Source: Saccopteryx bilineata
Lineage: Eukaryota; Chordata; Mammalia; Chiroptera; Emballonuridae
Length of the DNA stretch: 64,000 nucleotides
Assembly: GCF_036850765.1 (NCBI RefSeq)
Contig: NC_089490.1
Coordinates: 100,800,074 to 100,864,073, forward strand
Reading direction: 5' to 3'
A program made the position numbers and the translations under genes. The first letter of the stretch is position 1, and the number at the start of each line of letters is the position of its first letter. Below the pieces are notes generated by a model. That model did not search any database and was not told the DNA's origin. It was given only the letters and a program-made list of their open reading frames with translations. Below are positions 22,507 to 36,040 of this stretch, one piece after another.

Positions 22507-24950
22507 TGTAACAGTGTAGTGTGAGATCTATAACGTCAAAGGCCTGTGTTGACAGGTCTTTTCTGGGCTCTAGGCTGATTTAGATATTACACATGGGAGA
22601 TTTCTTACACTTTTCCCTGGTCAAAAATTCTGATTTTTCAAAATTCAGTTCTTTGTTTTCAGGCAGACATAACTAAAACTAGGCAATTGGCATGTTTGGT
22701 TTTAGTTCTGTCTACTTTTCCAACCCGGATTTTGCTGGTCTTACAGAATTATGAGAAATTACCTTTCTTAGGAATTGAAAGAATAGAAACAGGTCTCGTG
22801 GACTCCCAAACCAAGCAAGCCTGGCCTACAGACCAAGTTCCACAGAAGTACTAACAACTGGGTGGTCACCGCAGGACTCTGTAAGTAGGATTTTCAAGGA
22901 GTGTAGGTAGGATCACAGTGCAAAATTCTGGGTGTCGGTATTTGTTTTGTAGGAGAAGAAAGTCTAGAGCTTTCATTAAAGTCCCTGAAAGAATCTAAAA
23001 ATCCCAAAAGATTAATAACCACAATTCTCCAGGAGTAGCTTAAATAGGATGTGTGTTTTTTGGGGGGATGAGAACTGGCATTCCAATGTTCTCCGTGCAT
23101 TGTGGACTTGCATTAGGTGGCTGCCAATGCTAGAAAGGGATTGGCTTTGCCTTCTGCAAATTTCTAACTGGCTTTGAAAAATCAGAAGAAAAGTCTAAGG
23201 TCCCTCAGGAATGCATAGGCCTTTCCATAGAAGCAGAGAGCTTAAAGCTGTTCTCCTTAAAATGGGTCACCTCAATCACAGAAAGAGGAAACTTAGCATC
23301 ATGCTATGGAGTGTGTGACCAGTCAGAAGCCCTCTTACTTCTCTTCATGCTCTAATCTGAGCTACTAAGTGAATTAGTTTTCTTCTGGTTACTGGTTTAC
23401 TTGCATATGTAGTGGTTCTTCCATCTGTTACAACTTTACTTAGGATATCAGTTTTAGCATTTTTGTCTGTTTTATGATCCATCCCTGACTCATTCTTGGG
23501 ATTTCTCTTTATAATTATATGAATGTTTATTATGTAAAAACAATAACTGACTGCAATTAATTTTAGGATTAAATTTTCCTCTAACTTCCTATTTTGATCT
23601 TTTCTTTTCCTTTTTTCTCAAACATCTGGATCTTTATTATTTCTCCAGTCTTCATTTGAACTGGCTATGATTTTTCTCTAAAAATAATCTTGTCTAAAAT
23701 TAAAAATGTAGGCTAAGTGGATTTCAATGTTATTCTGAAGCTGAGTGTAATAACCTTTAAGCGATCATCGTTACAACTCTGGAAATATGCAGCTGTGTGT
23801 TCTTAGTTAAAAGCTCTCCCCCATTTATCCTCTGACCTCCCCCATCAACTCTCTTCCCCTTTCTCCCTCCTCCCCATAAAGCAACAACACACAGCAAATG
23901 GGTGTTGTACACTTAAGTCACAGGTAACACTGTTAACAGAACAACAGAAGTTTGCACGCAACTCCGTGGAATGATACGAAAGGAGCTGGCTGACATCAAA
24001 AGATCCTTCGATCCAGTGTCTGCTGATGTGACAACTCAAACCAAGCATCAGATTTTCATGTTAGCCCTATCACCATTTAGCAGAGGAACCTCGGCCGAGC
24101 TCAACAGGCAGTTTGCACAACAGCCTAAACAGACATGGCAGGAGCTGGGGGCACTGTGGGTTGCAGGACGAGGGAAGGGTGGAATAAAGCTGAGGTTACA
24201 GGGACATTTCAGGTGTTAGTATATTAAGCATGCAAACTATATGCAAACTCATTCTCTAACCACTTAATTAACTCAGGCACTTTTATAATTAAACTTCATT
24301 GTGAGTTCCATCCACTGAAAGCAGAACTACAGCCAAATGCTGATCCAAATATTTACATCATCCAACATAAGCTGTAGCAGCCATTGCCCCAGCACATACC
24401 ACCTCCATCTGGAAATCACTTCTATCTCTTATGAGATAACCACTGAAGAAATTAGTGGTGCATCCATTTAACTTTGTTGAGGCCGCATCATCATCTGCTC
24501 TCCTGACTCCGCTTTGTCCAGAAACCACAAACCACCTGCTTTGAATCTGGAGTGATCTGACAGGACCTTCCTTTTGTGTATGGGGGTGGTGGGGGGGAGA
24601 TAATTGTAGGGAAGAGAAATCTTGACTTTATTTTCTTTCTGGCATTAAAACATTGCTCCAGTCCAAATATTGTTAAATTCCCTATCATGGCTGCATCTTC
24701 CTTTCTGGAAATAGAAATTCAGTTTTGTTAGACTTTAGCGCTATTTCTAAAAACTTGTTTTTAAACAGAGGGAAAAGTGTTCCTAAGGTTGACTTGATAA
24801 AAAAAATAAATTTATTTTCTTCCTGGATATTCAGCAACTTATTTATTTTAAAGCAGAGATCTAAAAATATTCAGCAGACTCAGCTTAGGTGTTGAGTTTT
24901 CTCTTTGGAATTAATTTAATAGGAATGGATGGACTTGGCATTATGTATAC

Positions 24951-25214
24951 TGTTGTAAAGGGCACACCAGCCTCAGCCCTCAGGTGGATTCAGCTTCACC
25001 CGATTGACAATAAAAATGAACTAGTTCAGAGAATAAGGGTGCTTTAGGTCTCAATCCCTCCTGGAGGTGCAATTACAGCAGGAAGGCGCTAGGGGGAGCT
25101 AGGGAGAGGAGTGGCCACACGGGCTTTCGCCTTATTGGCCACATGGGGTTTTTGCCTTATACATAAAATAAATTCAAGCTGTGAGGCCCGATATTAGTTT
25201 CTGTTAAATACTGC
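24951..25214 (+). repeat. Unclassified repeat-like block with LTR-like signals
   Basis: It starts TGTTGTAAAGGGCACACC and ends TAAATACTGCA. It contains 'gacaataaaaatg', a duplicated phrase (gccacacgggctttcgcctt then gccacatggggtttttgcct) and an aataaa signal. Composition differs from the AT-rich surroundings. I cannot name a family and see no clean target duplication. Confidence 0.35.
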
Positions 25215-27040
25215 ATTCATACCCAGATAATACCTATATTTTTTTCACATAAATTAAAATGAATAATCTTCCAGTTTAAAATGATTATTAAATATGAGGT
25301 AAAAATCAAATAGACCTAAAAGGTCTTTTGCCTCAAATAATGGTTTATAATAAAAACCTTATTTTTAAAAGGAGATCTAAACATGGGTATAATGAAGCAA
25401 TAATATTTAACTGAAATAAAAAATAAAATAGAAGACGTCTGGGGTAAACTCTGTCATATTTTAAACTATTACTGACTGGCAGTGTTCTTTAGAAAGCTTA
25501 AGTAATTACAGAAGAAAAATTAGAACGATTCAAGGTACTTACTAAATGCATTCGGGCTAACTCTTTAGAGCTTAAAATACTTAGAGAAAACATCTTCCTT
25601 TAGGTTCTTGTATTGAAGGATCATGATATTGCAATAATTTGGCCATGGCTTAAAACCTCATTTACTTGACATATATGTATGTATTTATTTTCTTCAGGGT
25701 GTATCGATTAAACAGAGGAAAATGTACTTTATTAACTCTCCCTTCAAACTTGAATAAAAATTAACCTTTTAATATAAAGAAGAAACATAGTTTAAGATTT
25801 TGAGTTTTCAACGGAGAACTGATTCTGTGTAACAGGTATTTACCAACAGCCAACTGGAAAGTCATAGTCTGGCTGAGTTTGAAGGATTATAACTGGGTTG
25901 CACTTAGCATGATGTGATTGAATCAAATGCCGCTTACACCACCAGCTGAAAAATATCAAACCACTAGCTGAATTTAGTTGTATAACACAGAAAAAAAAAT
26001 TCACAGACGTCTACAGATGGATCTTTATTGTACAGCAGGGTCCAAAATGCAGCTTTTAAATGTGTATTATTTCAAAAGGTGGTAGGAGCTGCACTTTTAG
26101 TTCACAGGCACCAGATACCTAAGGCAGATGCTAAAACGTTTTATCGGATAGCTTTCTTCTCAAAAAAGAGAAACTGAAGATAATACATATTCTGTATGCT
26201 CTGCAAATACAAAGGGAAAATACTGTCTATATTCCTATTTTCTTCTTGAGAGAACTTATTTACATCCTAAGGATGTCAGTAAATAAAAGCCATGGTTCTG
26301 ACTTAGCTTTCTAACATGAACATTAAGGTACGATGTTATCTAAGCCCTGTATTACTCTTTTTATATTTCTTAAAATTAATTTAATTGATTTTTAAAAATG
26401 AAGGCTTTTAAATCTTTTTTACTAGGAACTGCTTCCACCTATCTGCTTGTAAATTTAGATCTGAATATTAACAAACATTATTTCCTATTTCTTCAGAACA
26501 CTTAATGAAAAACTAAAATGAATTTAAATGACAATTGTTAGTTTAAGGCTTTACTTTCAATAATTCTGGCAAATACCAGAGATGGGCTCTGCAAACAATC
26601 AGACATGAGATTTATGTGACTGCATTTACTTTCGGTTATCTCTAAGGCACTGAAGAATGCTACATATTGCTCTATGTGTATAAATATGTATATGGATATT
26701 TGGATGTGAATGTTAAGAAAAGCTTCCTCCAAACATTCACACATACGAAAGCAGAATGCTGCAGTAGTTCCTTTAAAAAAAAATCAAGAATAAAGAATGG
26801 TAGTTTGGTCAAATGCAGTTGGTTATCATGAGTTTGTTCCTTTTGAGGATAAAGAGCAGAGATGGGCACTTCTGAACATGAAAAGCAGGTTTCAGCATTT
26901 ACAGGTTCAGGAGAAACTGCTGGACCACAGAGCAGCGGCACCAGGCAATGTACAGACCCGCACGGTCCCCGAGAGCCAGAAGTACCATGCACAGGAGGGG
27001 TGTGCCTGACGCGGCACCCCGAGAGAGGCTCTTCGCATGC

Positions 27041-27329
27041 CAGCGATTCTCAACCAATTGTCTTAACTTCTCAGACAGTGGGCTATCTGTTGGGAAAAAT
27101 TTAACAGGATGTAAAAATAGGATTGTATTTTAAAATACCAAATGGAAAAATGCAAACATTAAAATGTTTCCTTTCCAAACAAAAATGAATTTTTTGAAAG
27201 TATGCAAAGGTAAAATGTGGATGGACATTTGAATACTATGAAGTAGCTCAGAGTAAAGTGGGTCATGACTTCACATACGTTCCAAAGATCAATTCAGTAC
27301 TGTCAAATGGAAAAAGGCTGAGAACCACT
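27041..27329. mobile_element. Possible hAT (Charlie-like) non-autonomous element
   Basis: The ends cagcgattctcaacca and ggctgagaaccact form an imperfect hAT-type inverted repeat about 290 bp apart. No clear 8-bp duplication was seen. Confidence 0.5.
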
Positions 27330-27500
27330 TTTAGCTGTAACAGTGCCTCTCTTGGCTATACTCCTTCCACATTTGCATAAAACTTAACAAAAATATCATG
27401 CGAATCATACTCAAATTTATTTCTCACGAGTAAAGCACATGAACCTCTGAGAACTGTTAGACACAATGGGTTAAATAGCCTATGAACACGGGGAATAACA

Positions 27501-27543
27501 CTGATATATATATATGTATATATTAACACACATATATATATAT
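27501..27543. repeat. AT-rich dinucleotide repeat
   Basis: Imperfect (TA)n, with 'tgatatatatatatg' and 'cacatatatatatatca' arms that can pair. Confidence 0.9.
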
Positions 27544-28049
27544 CAATTTACCCTTTTCCTTCTTCCTGTAAAAGCAAGTTAACACAGACACCTGGGATGA
27601 AAGCCAAAACTCACACGGGACAGATTTTAACTGTAGACTTCAAAACCAAGTATGCTCCTCATTTTAGGACAGTGTTTGCACATCAACTAGGCACAGTGAA
27701 TGAAGTGTAATAGACAAGAAAAAAAAAACCTCAGGAGTTATTAGACATCACAAATTTTCTGCACAGTCAGGACATCATCTCCTATAGCCATTGACAACAC
27801 TTTGCAACACATTACACAGCGCAAGTGCAGGACAAGAAAATAACCACTTGTAACCTTACATTATGAACCTGATGGATGGCTGAGAAAGGAAATCCAGCGT
27901 TCTGATTCGTCCATATCTCACAGACAGACGACTGCTGATATAAACAGAAAACTATCTCATCTTGTCAATATTTAAAACATGGCGGCTACCGAGGTAGCAG
28001 CAAGGAAGGGAAAGAGGAAAATAATAAAAAGCAAAGAATCACATTTCTT

Positions 28050-28093
28050 AAAAAAAAAAAAAAAAGAAAAAGAAAAGAAAAGAAAAGAAAAAA
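28050..28093. repeat. A-rich (AAAAG)n tract
   Basis: A run of A followed by repeated gaaaa units. It may be an orphan retroposon tail, but no body is recognisable upstream. Confidence 0.9.
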
Positions 28094-29559
28094 GCTAAAA
28101 AAATGCCCAAGGTTTAATAATTGATTTCCAAGCCATTCTTTTGCTTAAAAACATTTTAGGTCAGCTAGAATTAAAAAAAAAAAAAAAGATCATTTATGTA
28201 TTACCGTTAAGTCAACGGAAACTACCAATCACTCCCGGAAAAGTAAGCTGTGGTTTGTAGTTGCCAAAGAGAATGGAAATAGCTTCCCTCTTCACATCAT
28301 TCCTTTTAGGGATCAATATTTTCAAGAAGGATGGGGAGAAAACCTTTAACACAGGTCAAACATCTTTATTTTCTTATCTCCAAACGACCATGTGCAAAAC
28401 AATGCAGTAAAATGACTTTGATAATTTGGCCATTGCTGATTTGATAACCCTAGGAGACATTTTCCCCTGGGAGTTCTCCAAGGCAAATCTCTGTGGCTGA
28501 GGAGGAAAGGAGTGTCAGCACCCTCCCTGCAGCAGGAGGGTGTGCTGGCAGAGGTGGCTGGGAGGAGGACGGAGCAGGAATGGGTAGGGTGGGGAAGCTC
28601 GGTTCTGTTATTCAAGCAGACACTTTGAGGAGCAGCACTGGTGCGCCTAATGAATCAGTTTGGCAGTTCGCTCTCTCCACCACACCATTACCAATGGAAT
28701 AACTAACCATCGTTAGGAGCCAATAAGGTCTGCTTAGGACCAAATGCCAAACTAACCAACACCCCCCTCCTAGGAGTGTGAGTAGAAACCATCAAATAAA
28801 CTGACTAGGCTCCTGGCTGACCTTTACAGAGTCCTTTGCCTGCATTCCATCATTCTAAAGACACCATGAAATTGAGTCACAAGAGATGGCAAGCACTGAG
28901 TGCATCCCACATATCCCAAGAATTCACGAGCGGGCACTGTAGAAATCAGAGCAGGAAGGAGATAAAAACACACCCGCAATCCAGTTTGGGAACCCAGCAA
29001 ACAACACAACTAAAGAAAAAAAAATCAGCTTCCCCCTGGCTAAATGTTTCCCCCACCTCCACCCTCCCAGAAACACTCATCAGAAATTTAACATCTCTCT
29101 CCAGTTACAATGGCATCACCACACACACCTACACCTTTGCTTTCCAACCCTCCTGTCACCTGGATGGCTTGCTGGGGACAAGACTGTCAGGTTCCCAGTC
29201 GGTTCTATTAAGCAAGAAAGATCTCCGGGTGTGACCAAAAGGCACGGCCCACCAAATTCCCCTTAAACCAGCTCTTCTCAGTTGCCTCTCTCAACTCCAT
29301 GTTATTTTCTCCACAGGGCATCTTGCTCTTCCTACTTAAAAAATAAAAATAAATCTCTAGCAGGTTAAGTTCTGGGCCCATTTTCCCCGCAGCCTTAGTC
29401 TCCAATAGCTGCCATCTGATTTAAATATATTAACTTCAAGCTTTCGTGGGATTACCATCCGAACAGGCACAGACTGACTCCCAGGATACCCTTGACCTTT
29501 TCAGCACTCACGCCCACAGTTCTGAGCTAATTCTTGTACATAAATCACATCTTCTGCAC

Positions 29560-29680
29560 ATTCACAGGCTGTCAGTGCTAGAAGTAACCCAGGGACCACC
29601 TGTCATTTGACAGATGAAGACACTGACATTCCGAGAGGTGAAGCGGCTTGCTCAGGTCACGCAACATGTCGGCCTGCTGG
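29560..29680 (-). repeat. MIR fragment
   Basis: 'ttgacagatgaagacactgac' and 'gcttgctcaggtcacgcaac' are the reverse of the MIR core. Confidence 0.75.
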
Positions 29681-31509
29681 GATAGCTAGGAAGGGGAGCC
29701 AGCCTGGTCCCGACCTCACCGGAAGGCAGAGGGACTCTCCAGTCATATGATCCCGAAACAAGTATATGTACATGGAACTGGTTCATCAACAGCCTTAACT
29801 CCTCTGGGGTTCAAAGACCTGAAAGTTTTCTTGTTTTCCCATCATTGCTCCCCATGGGCCATGCCCAGTCCCCCCTCCGTAATGGGCAACAGGCCACATG
29901 ATATTTCAGGAAGGCTGCATGACTTCCTGGTCACTTTGCGTCTTGAAGAATCCAGTGTATACAAAACTACAATATCATATCTGACTCAGACGTTGCTCTC
30001 CCTCATCACAGGCCAGTCTTGGGGCTCAAACAAGCTGGGGAGTCATGGTCAGCTGTGGATGCCCCCCAACCCCGAGCTCTGTGTCCTTCAGGTGCTTAGT
30101 TGGGGAGGAGGGTACAGAAGGGCCAGGCTTCTTTTTTTTATCTGGCAGGGACTGAGCTGTGTCTGATGGTTGTCAGGGTAACAGTAACTTAGGGAATTCT
30201 CTGGAGGCCCTGCAGGGGCAGGCTGGGGTCCCCACTACAGTTCCTGATGGGCAGGATCTGGCTCCAACCTGGCTTCCTCCACTTAGCCCTCCTTGAACAC
30301 ATGCACACACCTCGGGTGGAACGCAGGGGAGAGCGCCCCAGCCCAGCCACCCTGTGCACGCCCACTCGCATCACACGGACACATTCTCGTCATGCAGGTG
30401 TGCTACTCAGGGACCACCCCCTCTCTGCCAGGGCATCTCTCTCCAATGCCCTATTCTTCAGCTCAGGTTGGCGCTATGTGTATCTGCCTGCCAGCAGTTC
30501 AACTGTGGAAAGAGATGTGTTTCCCTTCCTGCAGGGTCCCCCATTCTGGGGAGCTGTCCCTCATGGAGGCCTTCTCACCAGGCTGGGAGCACACGGGACA
30601 CGTGCTCTCTCCTCTCTCAAAAGAGGGAAGAAAGTCTCGTGTCTTCCCACGATGACTCAGACAATTCTCTGCCTTTCTCTAGCACCAATCTTCCACTACA
30701 TGGGCTGGTAGCTGACAAGGGGTGTGTTCACCATCCCTTGGTAAACCCAAAACAGGGCGCATCTTTAGACTGTGTGGTATTTACAGGAAAATTCCCACCT
30801 AACTTCCTGCTACATGAATACATCTCACAACAGTCACAGAAACTTACCAAGTTACGGAGGAAAAAGAAGATCTCACGCCATACTTACATTTTTAAAAATT
30901 CATAAAATAATTTTCTCAATGAAGAAAAAACCCAACTCTAATCACATACACTGAAGAGTTTGTATGTGGCTTATATATCTTTTAAAGAAGTTAGAATGAC
31001 TATTTTCCATTTATAAGCTATGTTTGAAACTTAGAAAAAGTAAAACCGCTATCATTTCCAATAATTACATGACTCATTGCAAATGGTACAGAGTCATACT
31101 TTAAAAATAGTTTAAAATAGAGGCAGTTAATGGTATTTTAGTTATGAAAGTAGTTTTTTAAAAAAAGCTTGTGCATTTCAGATATCACAGTTATTCTGTT
31201 GGCAGTTAAGGATTTATCAGCTCATAGAGCAGTAACTTAAGGTGGACCAACTGTAACTGGACCCTTTATAATATGAAATGGCTCTTCTGGACACATGGTT
31301 ATTAGACTGAGTGCTGGAATAAATATTTTTAAATACAGAAGTTTCTACTGCAGAATTTCATTATATTTATGAGGACAATATTTCAGGGTATATATAACAT
31401 GTATTAAAGTACCGAGTTCAGAAAAGTTTTGAGAAAGAAAATATAATAGAAGCAATAACATTTCTCTAGGGGCCCCAATTCCTAGAACAGTAGTGATTTA
31501 AATCTAAGT

Positions 31510-31615
31510 TTTAATTAAGCCTTGTCTTCACCGTAAAGATGAATAATAATAGTACTTGACCTACATATCTCACACGGCTGTTGTGCAGCTCATGGTAAGC
31601 GTCGTAAGACAGAGA
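31510..31615 (+). repeat. Probable MIR 3' fragment
   Basis: 'gtaaagatgaataataatag' followed by 'ctcacacggctgttgtgcagc' resembles the 3' half of MIR. Confidence 0.55.
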
Positions 31616-32160
31616 ACTTTTTCACAATTTCTAGGGCCTCACTTCCTAGGACCTCCAGAATACAGAAGGCCGTCGCATGTATGGACCGAATGAATGGAAT
31701 CACAGAATGTGTTAAAAATGTCCTAATACCTTTGCTAATGGCAAGGCCCCACAGGGACATTAATGTTATTCGTCAGCATTTCTTGTTGGTCCAGGTGGTT
31801 GTTGCCACTTGTGACTTTAAACTAGTCACTGCAGACACTCTTTTGGTAAAATGCACCAGAAATTAACCCTACAGACTTGTTAAAAAAAAGTTCTCATTTT
31901 TCCTGATAAGGGCTGAAAAAATGTGGCCAATTTGGTTGAAGAGAGGAGGAACATTTGTAATTAGCATGCCTGTATGTTACAAGGCTGCTTGAAGACAATT
32001 CTATATAAAGGATGTTAAACATCCCTTTGCAATTTAATTTGCTTATTAATCTTTTCTCAATCCCTTTTCCATGTATACTGTAAAGGCTAATGTAGTTTAT
32101 CTAAACCCAAATTACCATGAAATCAAAATAAATGGGGATTAAGTAAAGATACAGTAGTCT

Positions 32161-32492
32161 TTTTTTGTGTGACAGAGACAGAGAGAGGGATAGGTAGGGA
32201 CAGATAACAGAGGAAGGGAGAGAGATGAGCAGCATCAATTCTTCGTTGTGGCACCTTAGTTGTTCATTGACTGCTTTCTTGTAAGTGACTTGACGGGGGG
32301 GGGTGCTACAGCAGAGTGAGTGACCCCTTGCTCAAGCCAGCGACCATGGGGTCATGTCTATGATCCCACGCTCAAGCCAGTGATCCTGCGCTCAAGCTGG
32401 TGAGCCTGCACTCAAGCCGGCGACCTCGTATTTCGAACCTGGGTCCTTTGTGTCCCAGTCCGATGCTCTATCCATTGTGCCACTGGTCAGGC
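32161..32492 (-). mobile_element. tRNA-derived SINE, second family
   Basis: The minus strand starts GCCTGACCAGTGGCACAATGG, with B-box-like GGTTCGAAATAC and 'ctcaagccag' modules. The flanks agatacagtagtct / aaataccgtagtct are the target duplication. Confidence 0.92.
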
Positions 32493-33098
32493 AAAATACC
32501 GTAGTCTTATAACTGAGATATAATTAGTAATTTTTAAAATTCAATTGGGTGAGATTATAATTAATAATTTAATATGTATTTCTTTGACTATAAAAACAGA
32601 AATTTGAAGGTGTCTAATTGTATCTTTAGTTCAGACCTGTCTGCTTACTCTGGAAACATTTTCTTAAAATACAACATATATCTTGCTCTTGTTACCATCT
32701 GTATCTCAGAGGTTATCATGAAATAAGTTCAGAAAATACAACATATCTGCATTGAAATCTAAGAATAAAATAAAAGCATATTACCTATCTCTAAGGTTTT
32801 CTTCCTAAGGGGGACTTCCTGTTCACTTGGGAGCAATCCAGTTCTCTCCCCTGCATCATCCATTTCCCCCTCGTTACTGGATGGAGCAGTCCCAAAAAGT
32901 GCCGCAATATCTTCCCCTCAGAGCAAACAGGCTCCTTTCCTTGGACCCAACATCCTTCTTGAGGCCCTGCTCAATTTCTGTTCTTTAAGAAGCTAAGCTC
33001 CTCAACAGGCATCCACACGGCCTCTGCTGTCCCTTTTCCTTTTGCCCCTTTTCCTGTTGTCACCTGAGCCCCCTGTACTGAAACTGCTCTTCGCAGGA

Positions 33099-33113
33099 CC
33101 CCCCCCCCCCCCC
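33099..33113. repeat. Poly-C tract
   Basis: About 15 consecutive C. It can form G-rich structures on the opposite strand and is prone to slippage and sequencing error. Confidence 0.9.
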
Positions 33114-33149
33114 ACTCCGCCAACTCCAGCTGTTCATCTGCCTTGACCT

Positions 33150-34440
33150 AGCCGACGCACCTGGTCACTCCTTCCATTTCCCAGCTTCCTTTGCTGGCTC
33201 CTATGACCCGATCATCCTCTGATCCCTGGGGCATCAGTCCTCAGTCCCTTTTTCCTCTCTCTGAGCAGTTTCATTCTATCCCACTGTCAAATGTGTATCT
33301 CCAGCCCAGAGCTCTCTTCTGATCTCCAGACTCAGATATCCAACCATCCTCTTGACACCAGCACTTTGATGATTAATAGGTATCTTTTTTTTTTTTTTTT
33401 TATTAAGTGAGAGGTGAGGAGGCAGGGAGGCAGAGAGACAGACTCCTACATGTGACCTGACCAGGATCCACCCCATAAGCCGCCTATCGGGCAATGCTCC
33501 GCCCATCTGGGACCACTGCTCTGTTGCTTGGCAACTGAACTATTTCAGCGACTGAGGAGAGGCTATGGAGCCATCCTCAGTGCCCAGGGCTGACTTGCTA
33601 GAACCATTTGTGCCATGGCTATGAGAGGAGTGGCGGGGGAGGGGGGAGGAGAGGGGTGGAGAAGCAGATGGTTGCTTCTCTTGTGAGCCCTGACCAGGAA
33701 ACGAAGCCAGGACTTCCAGGTTTGACATTGGGCTGGGCCTGTGTGTGCTGGGCCTACACTCTACTGATGAGCCAACCAGCCAGGGCCTAATAAGTACCAT
33801 AACCTTAAATTAAACTCCCCAAACCAAGTTCCTGAGTATCTCACCTGTGCGTTAAGCTTTCTTACCTTAGCATGCGCCAAACTCCTTCTTCCAATTGGAG
33901 TCATCCTTTTACTCACATTGCGCACTTAGCCCAGGAAGGAAATCCTATTGAATCTACTTCTAAAATCTTCTCACCCTCTTATTACTACCAGGTCCAAGCC
34001 ACTACCTTTTCTTACTTGAATGACTGCATTTGCTTCCAAACTGGTCTCGCTGCTTTCATCCTCGTTCCCTTTGTCCTTTTTCTCAATACAAGAGCCGACA
34101 GGATCCATTTAAAAAGAAAGCGATATCATGCCACTTTGCTTAGAAGAAAAGTCAAAGCCCTAACAAAGGCCTGCAAAGATCCCCATCCTCTGGCCCCGCC
34201 CCCGCCCCTCTGCCCTCCCCCCCCCCCCAGCCTCCCTCTCATCCCTGGTTCCACAGCAAAGCACAGTCTGGCTTCAAAGCCTCACAGTTGTTGCCCCCTC
34301 TGCTGGGACTGTTCTTCCCCATGTGCTGCAGGACCAGCTCCCTCACGTCCCTCAACGTCACCTTCTCAGAGAAGCCTTCCCTACACACCCAGCATTTTGT
34401 ACCCAAGTCAAGTCTATGCGCTCCATACTGGAAAGGGATT
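33150..34440 (+). repeat. L2 LINE fragment split by a Rhin-1 SINE
   Basis: The L2-typical order is visible: 'tatctccagcccagagctctc', 'agactcagatatccaacc', 'aatcctattgaatctacttc', 'caggtccaagccactacc', 'aactggtctcgctgctttca', 'gtcaaagccctaacaaaggc' and 'cagagaagccttccct'. The block is interrupted at 33385-33787 by a younger SINE, and the text continues across it. The 203-codon open frame at 33872-34483 lies within this repeat and is not a host gene. Confidence 0.85.
33385..33787 (-). mobile_element. Rhin-1-type SINE, older diverged copy, inside L2
   Basis: The reversed copy's head on the minus strand is GGCCCTGGCTGGTTGGCTCA. An extra ~20 nt ('attgggctgggcctgtgtgtg') sits near the B-box region. 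The flanks taataggtatc / taataagtacc are the target duplication. The CTCF-like box is degraded. Confidence 0.9.
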
Positions 34441-35255
34441 ATTATTCTTTCAAGCAGAAATTGAAAAAAACTTCAGCACATAAGCACCTGTTTCCCTGGC
34501 ACCCAGGCATTCATTCAAAGATAGTTACTGCTCATCTGTAGGGTGCAAGGCTTGGGTCACAAGTGAGCAGTGTCCCACCCTGCTTTTAACCGATGTTTAT
34601 GCGATGGAAGTGGCTATGGACGCCATCCTTTTTGCCATTGGCAGAACCAGCAGTAAATTGGGAGTCAGAGGCTGGTGGCAGGTCTTGGAGTGGAGCCAGA
34701 CAACGACGAGCCCTCCATCACCTCAACAACACCGACAGGGCTCTGAGGCCCTTCCGGGAGCCAGCCGAGGCTGCAGCGCTCGTTTAATAAAGATACTCGT
34801 ATGAATCGAGCCCTCTGGTCAGATTCTACAGAGATGAAATTTTCTGCCTTGTTCTAGCCCTGAAAAAAAAATTAACTTTTCCTGTTCCTCCCTTATGTTT
34901 GTCATAATTCTTTCACACTACGGGGTGCTTAGAATCGACCAGAAAGAATCCAACAAGAAAAAAGAAAAGTTCGGAGCAGAAGTTAATGGAATAATCAAAT
35001 CAATCCCTTCTCTGGGATGACAGTGCTTCTAAAATAAAAACAAAAACAAACTTGAAGAGCGAACGAAACAGCTTCAAAGGCAAAAGAAAAAAGGACAACT
35101 CGACAAAGGAGGCCTTGGTCAGCAGCCGGCAAACTCCACGGCTCTTGAGCGGAGATGAAACGAGACAGGATCTGCCCAAGAATGACGCTGAACAAATTCA
35201 GTTCAGTCAAGGAATAATGCACCCAACACCCTGTTTGCATCTCTTCTTCCTGTAG

Positions 35256-35398
35256 GAACAGCCCCGCGGCCTCTTCTGGGCACTATACGACCCTGCCTGG
35301 AAATCAGAACATCACCCACCACCGTTGTCTGTCCCGAGTCAGCCGCAGGCCGGTGTGGTGTCCCTTCTCCAGCTGCAGGGGCGGGAACAGCCTCGCAG
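35256..35398 (+). other. Exon-like segment on the strand opposite ANKS1B (candidate only)
   Basis: A pyrimidine-rich acceptor, ctcttcttcctgtag|gaacag, and a consensus donor, cctcgcag|gtgagt, bound 143 nt of GC-rich, CpG-containing sequence. One frame is open throughout (begins EQPRGLFWALYDP). I recognise no protein. It could be an exon of an antisense lncRNA or a chance pairing of splice signals. Confidence 0.3.
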
Positions 35399-35519
35399 GT
35401 GAGTTCTGCGGTATGCCCACGACCCCTGCACCAACTGCGTGGGATTCTTCTCTTCACCTGCACTGTGGCCAACTCAAGTTAGGGTTTCTTACCCCTGGCC
35501 CTTTTCTTTATTTGTTCTT

Positions 35520-35697
35520 TATTTATTTTCTATTGTTATAATTGAAAAAAAGTCTTTTCAATTTTTCAATTACAGCTGACATTCAACATTATATTAGTTT
35601 TAGGTGTATAGCACAGTGTTAGACACTTACGTAACTTAGGAAGCGATCCCATAAGAAGTCTTGTACCCTTGTGGCACCATAACCCGCTGACCCTTTC
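35520..35697 (-). repeat. L1 3'-end fragment
   Basis: 'tttttcaattacagctgacat', 'tattagttttaggtgtatagc' and 'cgtaacttaggaagcgatccc' are the reverse of a laurasiatherian-type L1 3' untranslated region. It is 5'-truncated and non-coding. Confidence 0.78.
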
Positions 35698-36040
35698 AAT
35701 AAAAGCTTTCAGATGAATGATTTAATTTGCAGGGAATGCTAGACTCAAGAAAAAAAAATGTTGCTTCCTGTCATTTCTCCACCTTTCTGAAGGGCAATCC
35801 TCACAAACCTTTCTGATTGTGACTTTCCCCCCGTGTCTACAGGGAACTTCTCAGACAGACTGGTAGTCACCTGCTGGAAGTGAAAAGCCAGGCCAACAGT
35901 TGTTTCTCCATGTGTGACCTACCAATGCTGGTGTCAACATTCATCAATCTAGCAACAGTGGAAGAAGTAAACACCGCATTTGGTCCCATCGTAAGTACAC
36001 TGGCATAACATATATTCTCATATTATCTGCATTCTGCCCA

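Noticed and set aside
30247..30905. Three overlapping plus-strand open frames (154, 120 and 183 codons)
   Set aside because: All three frames being open together points to a low stop-codon density in C-rich DNA rather than coding. No domain is recognised.
33872..34483. 203-codon open frame on the plus strand
   Set aside because: It lies within recognisable L2 sequence and has no host-protein similarity.
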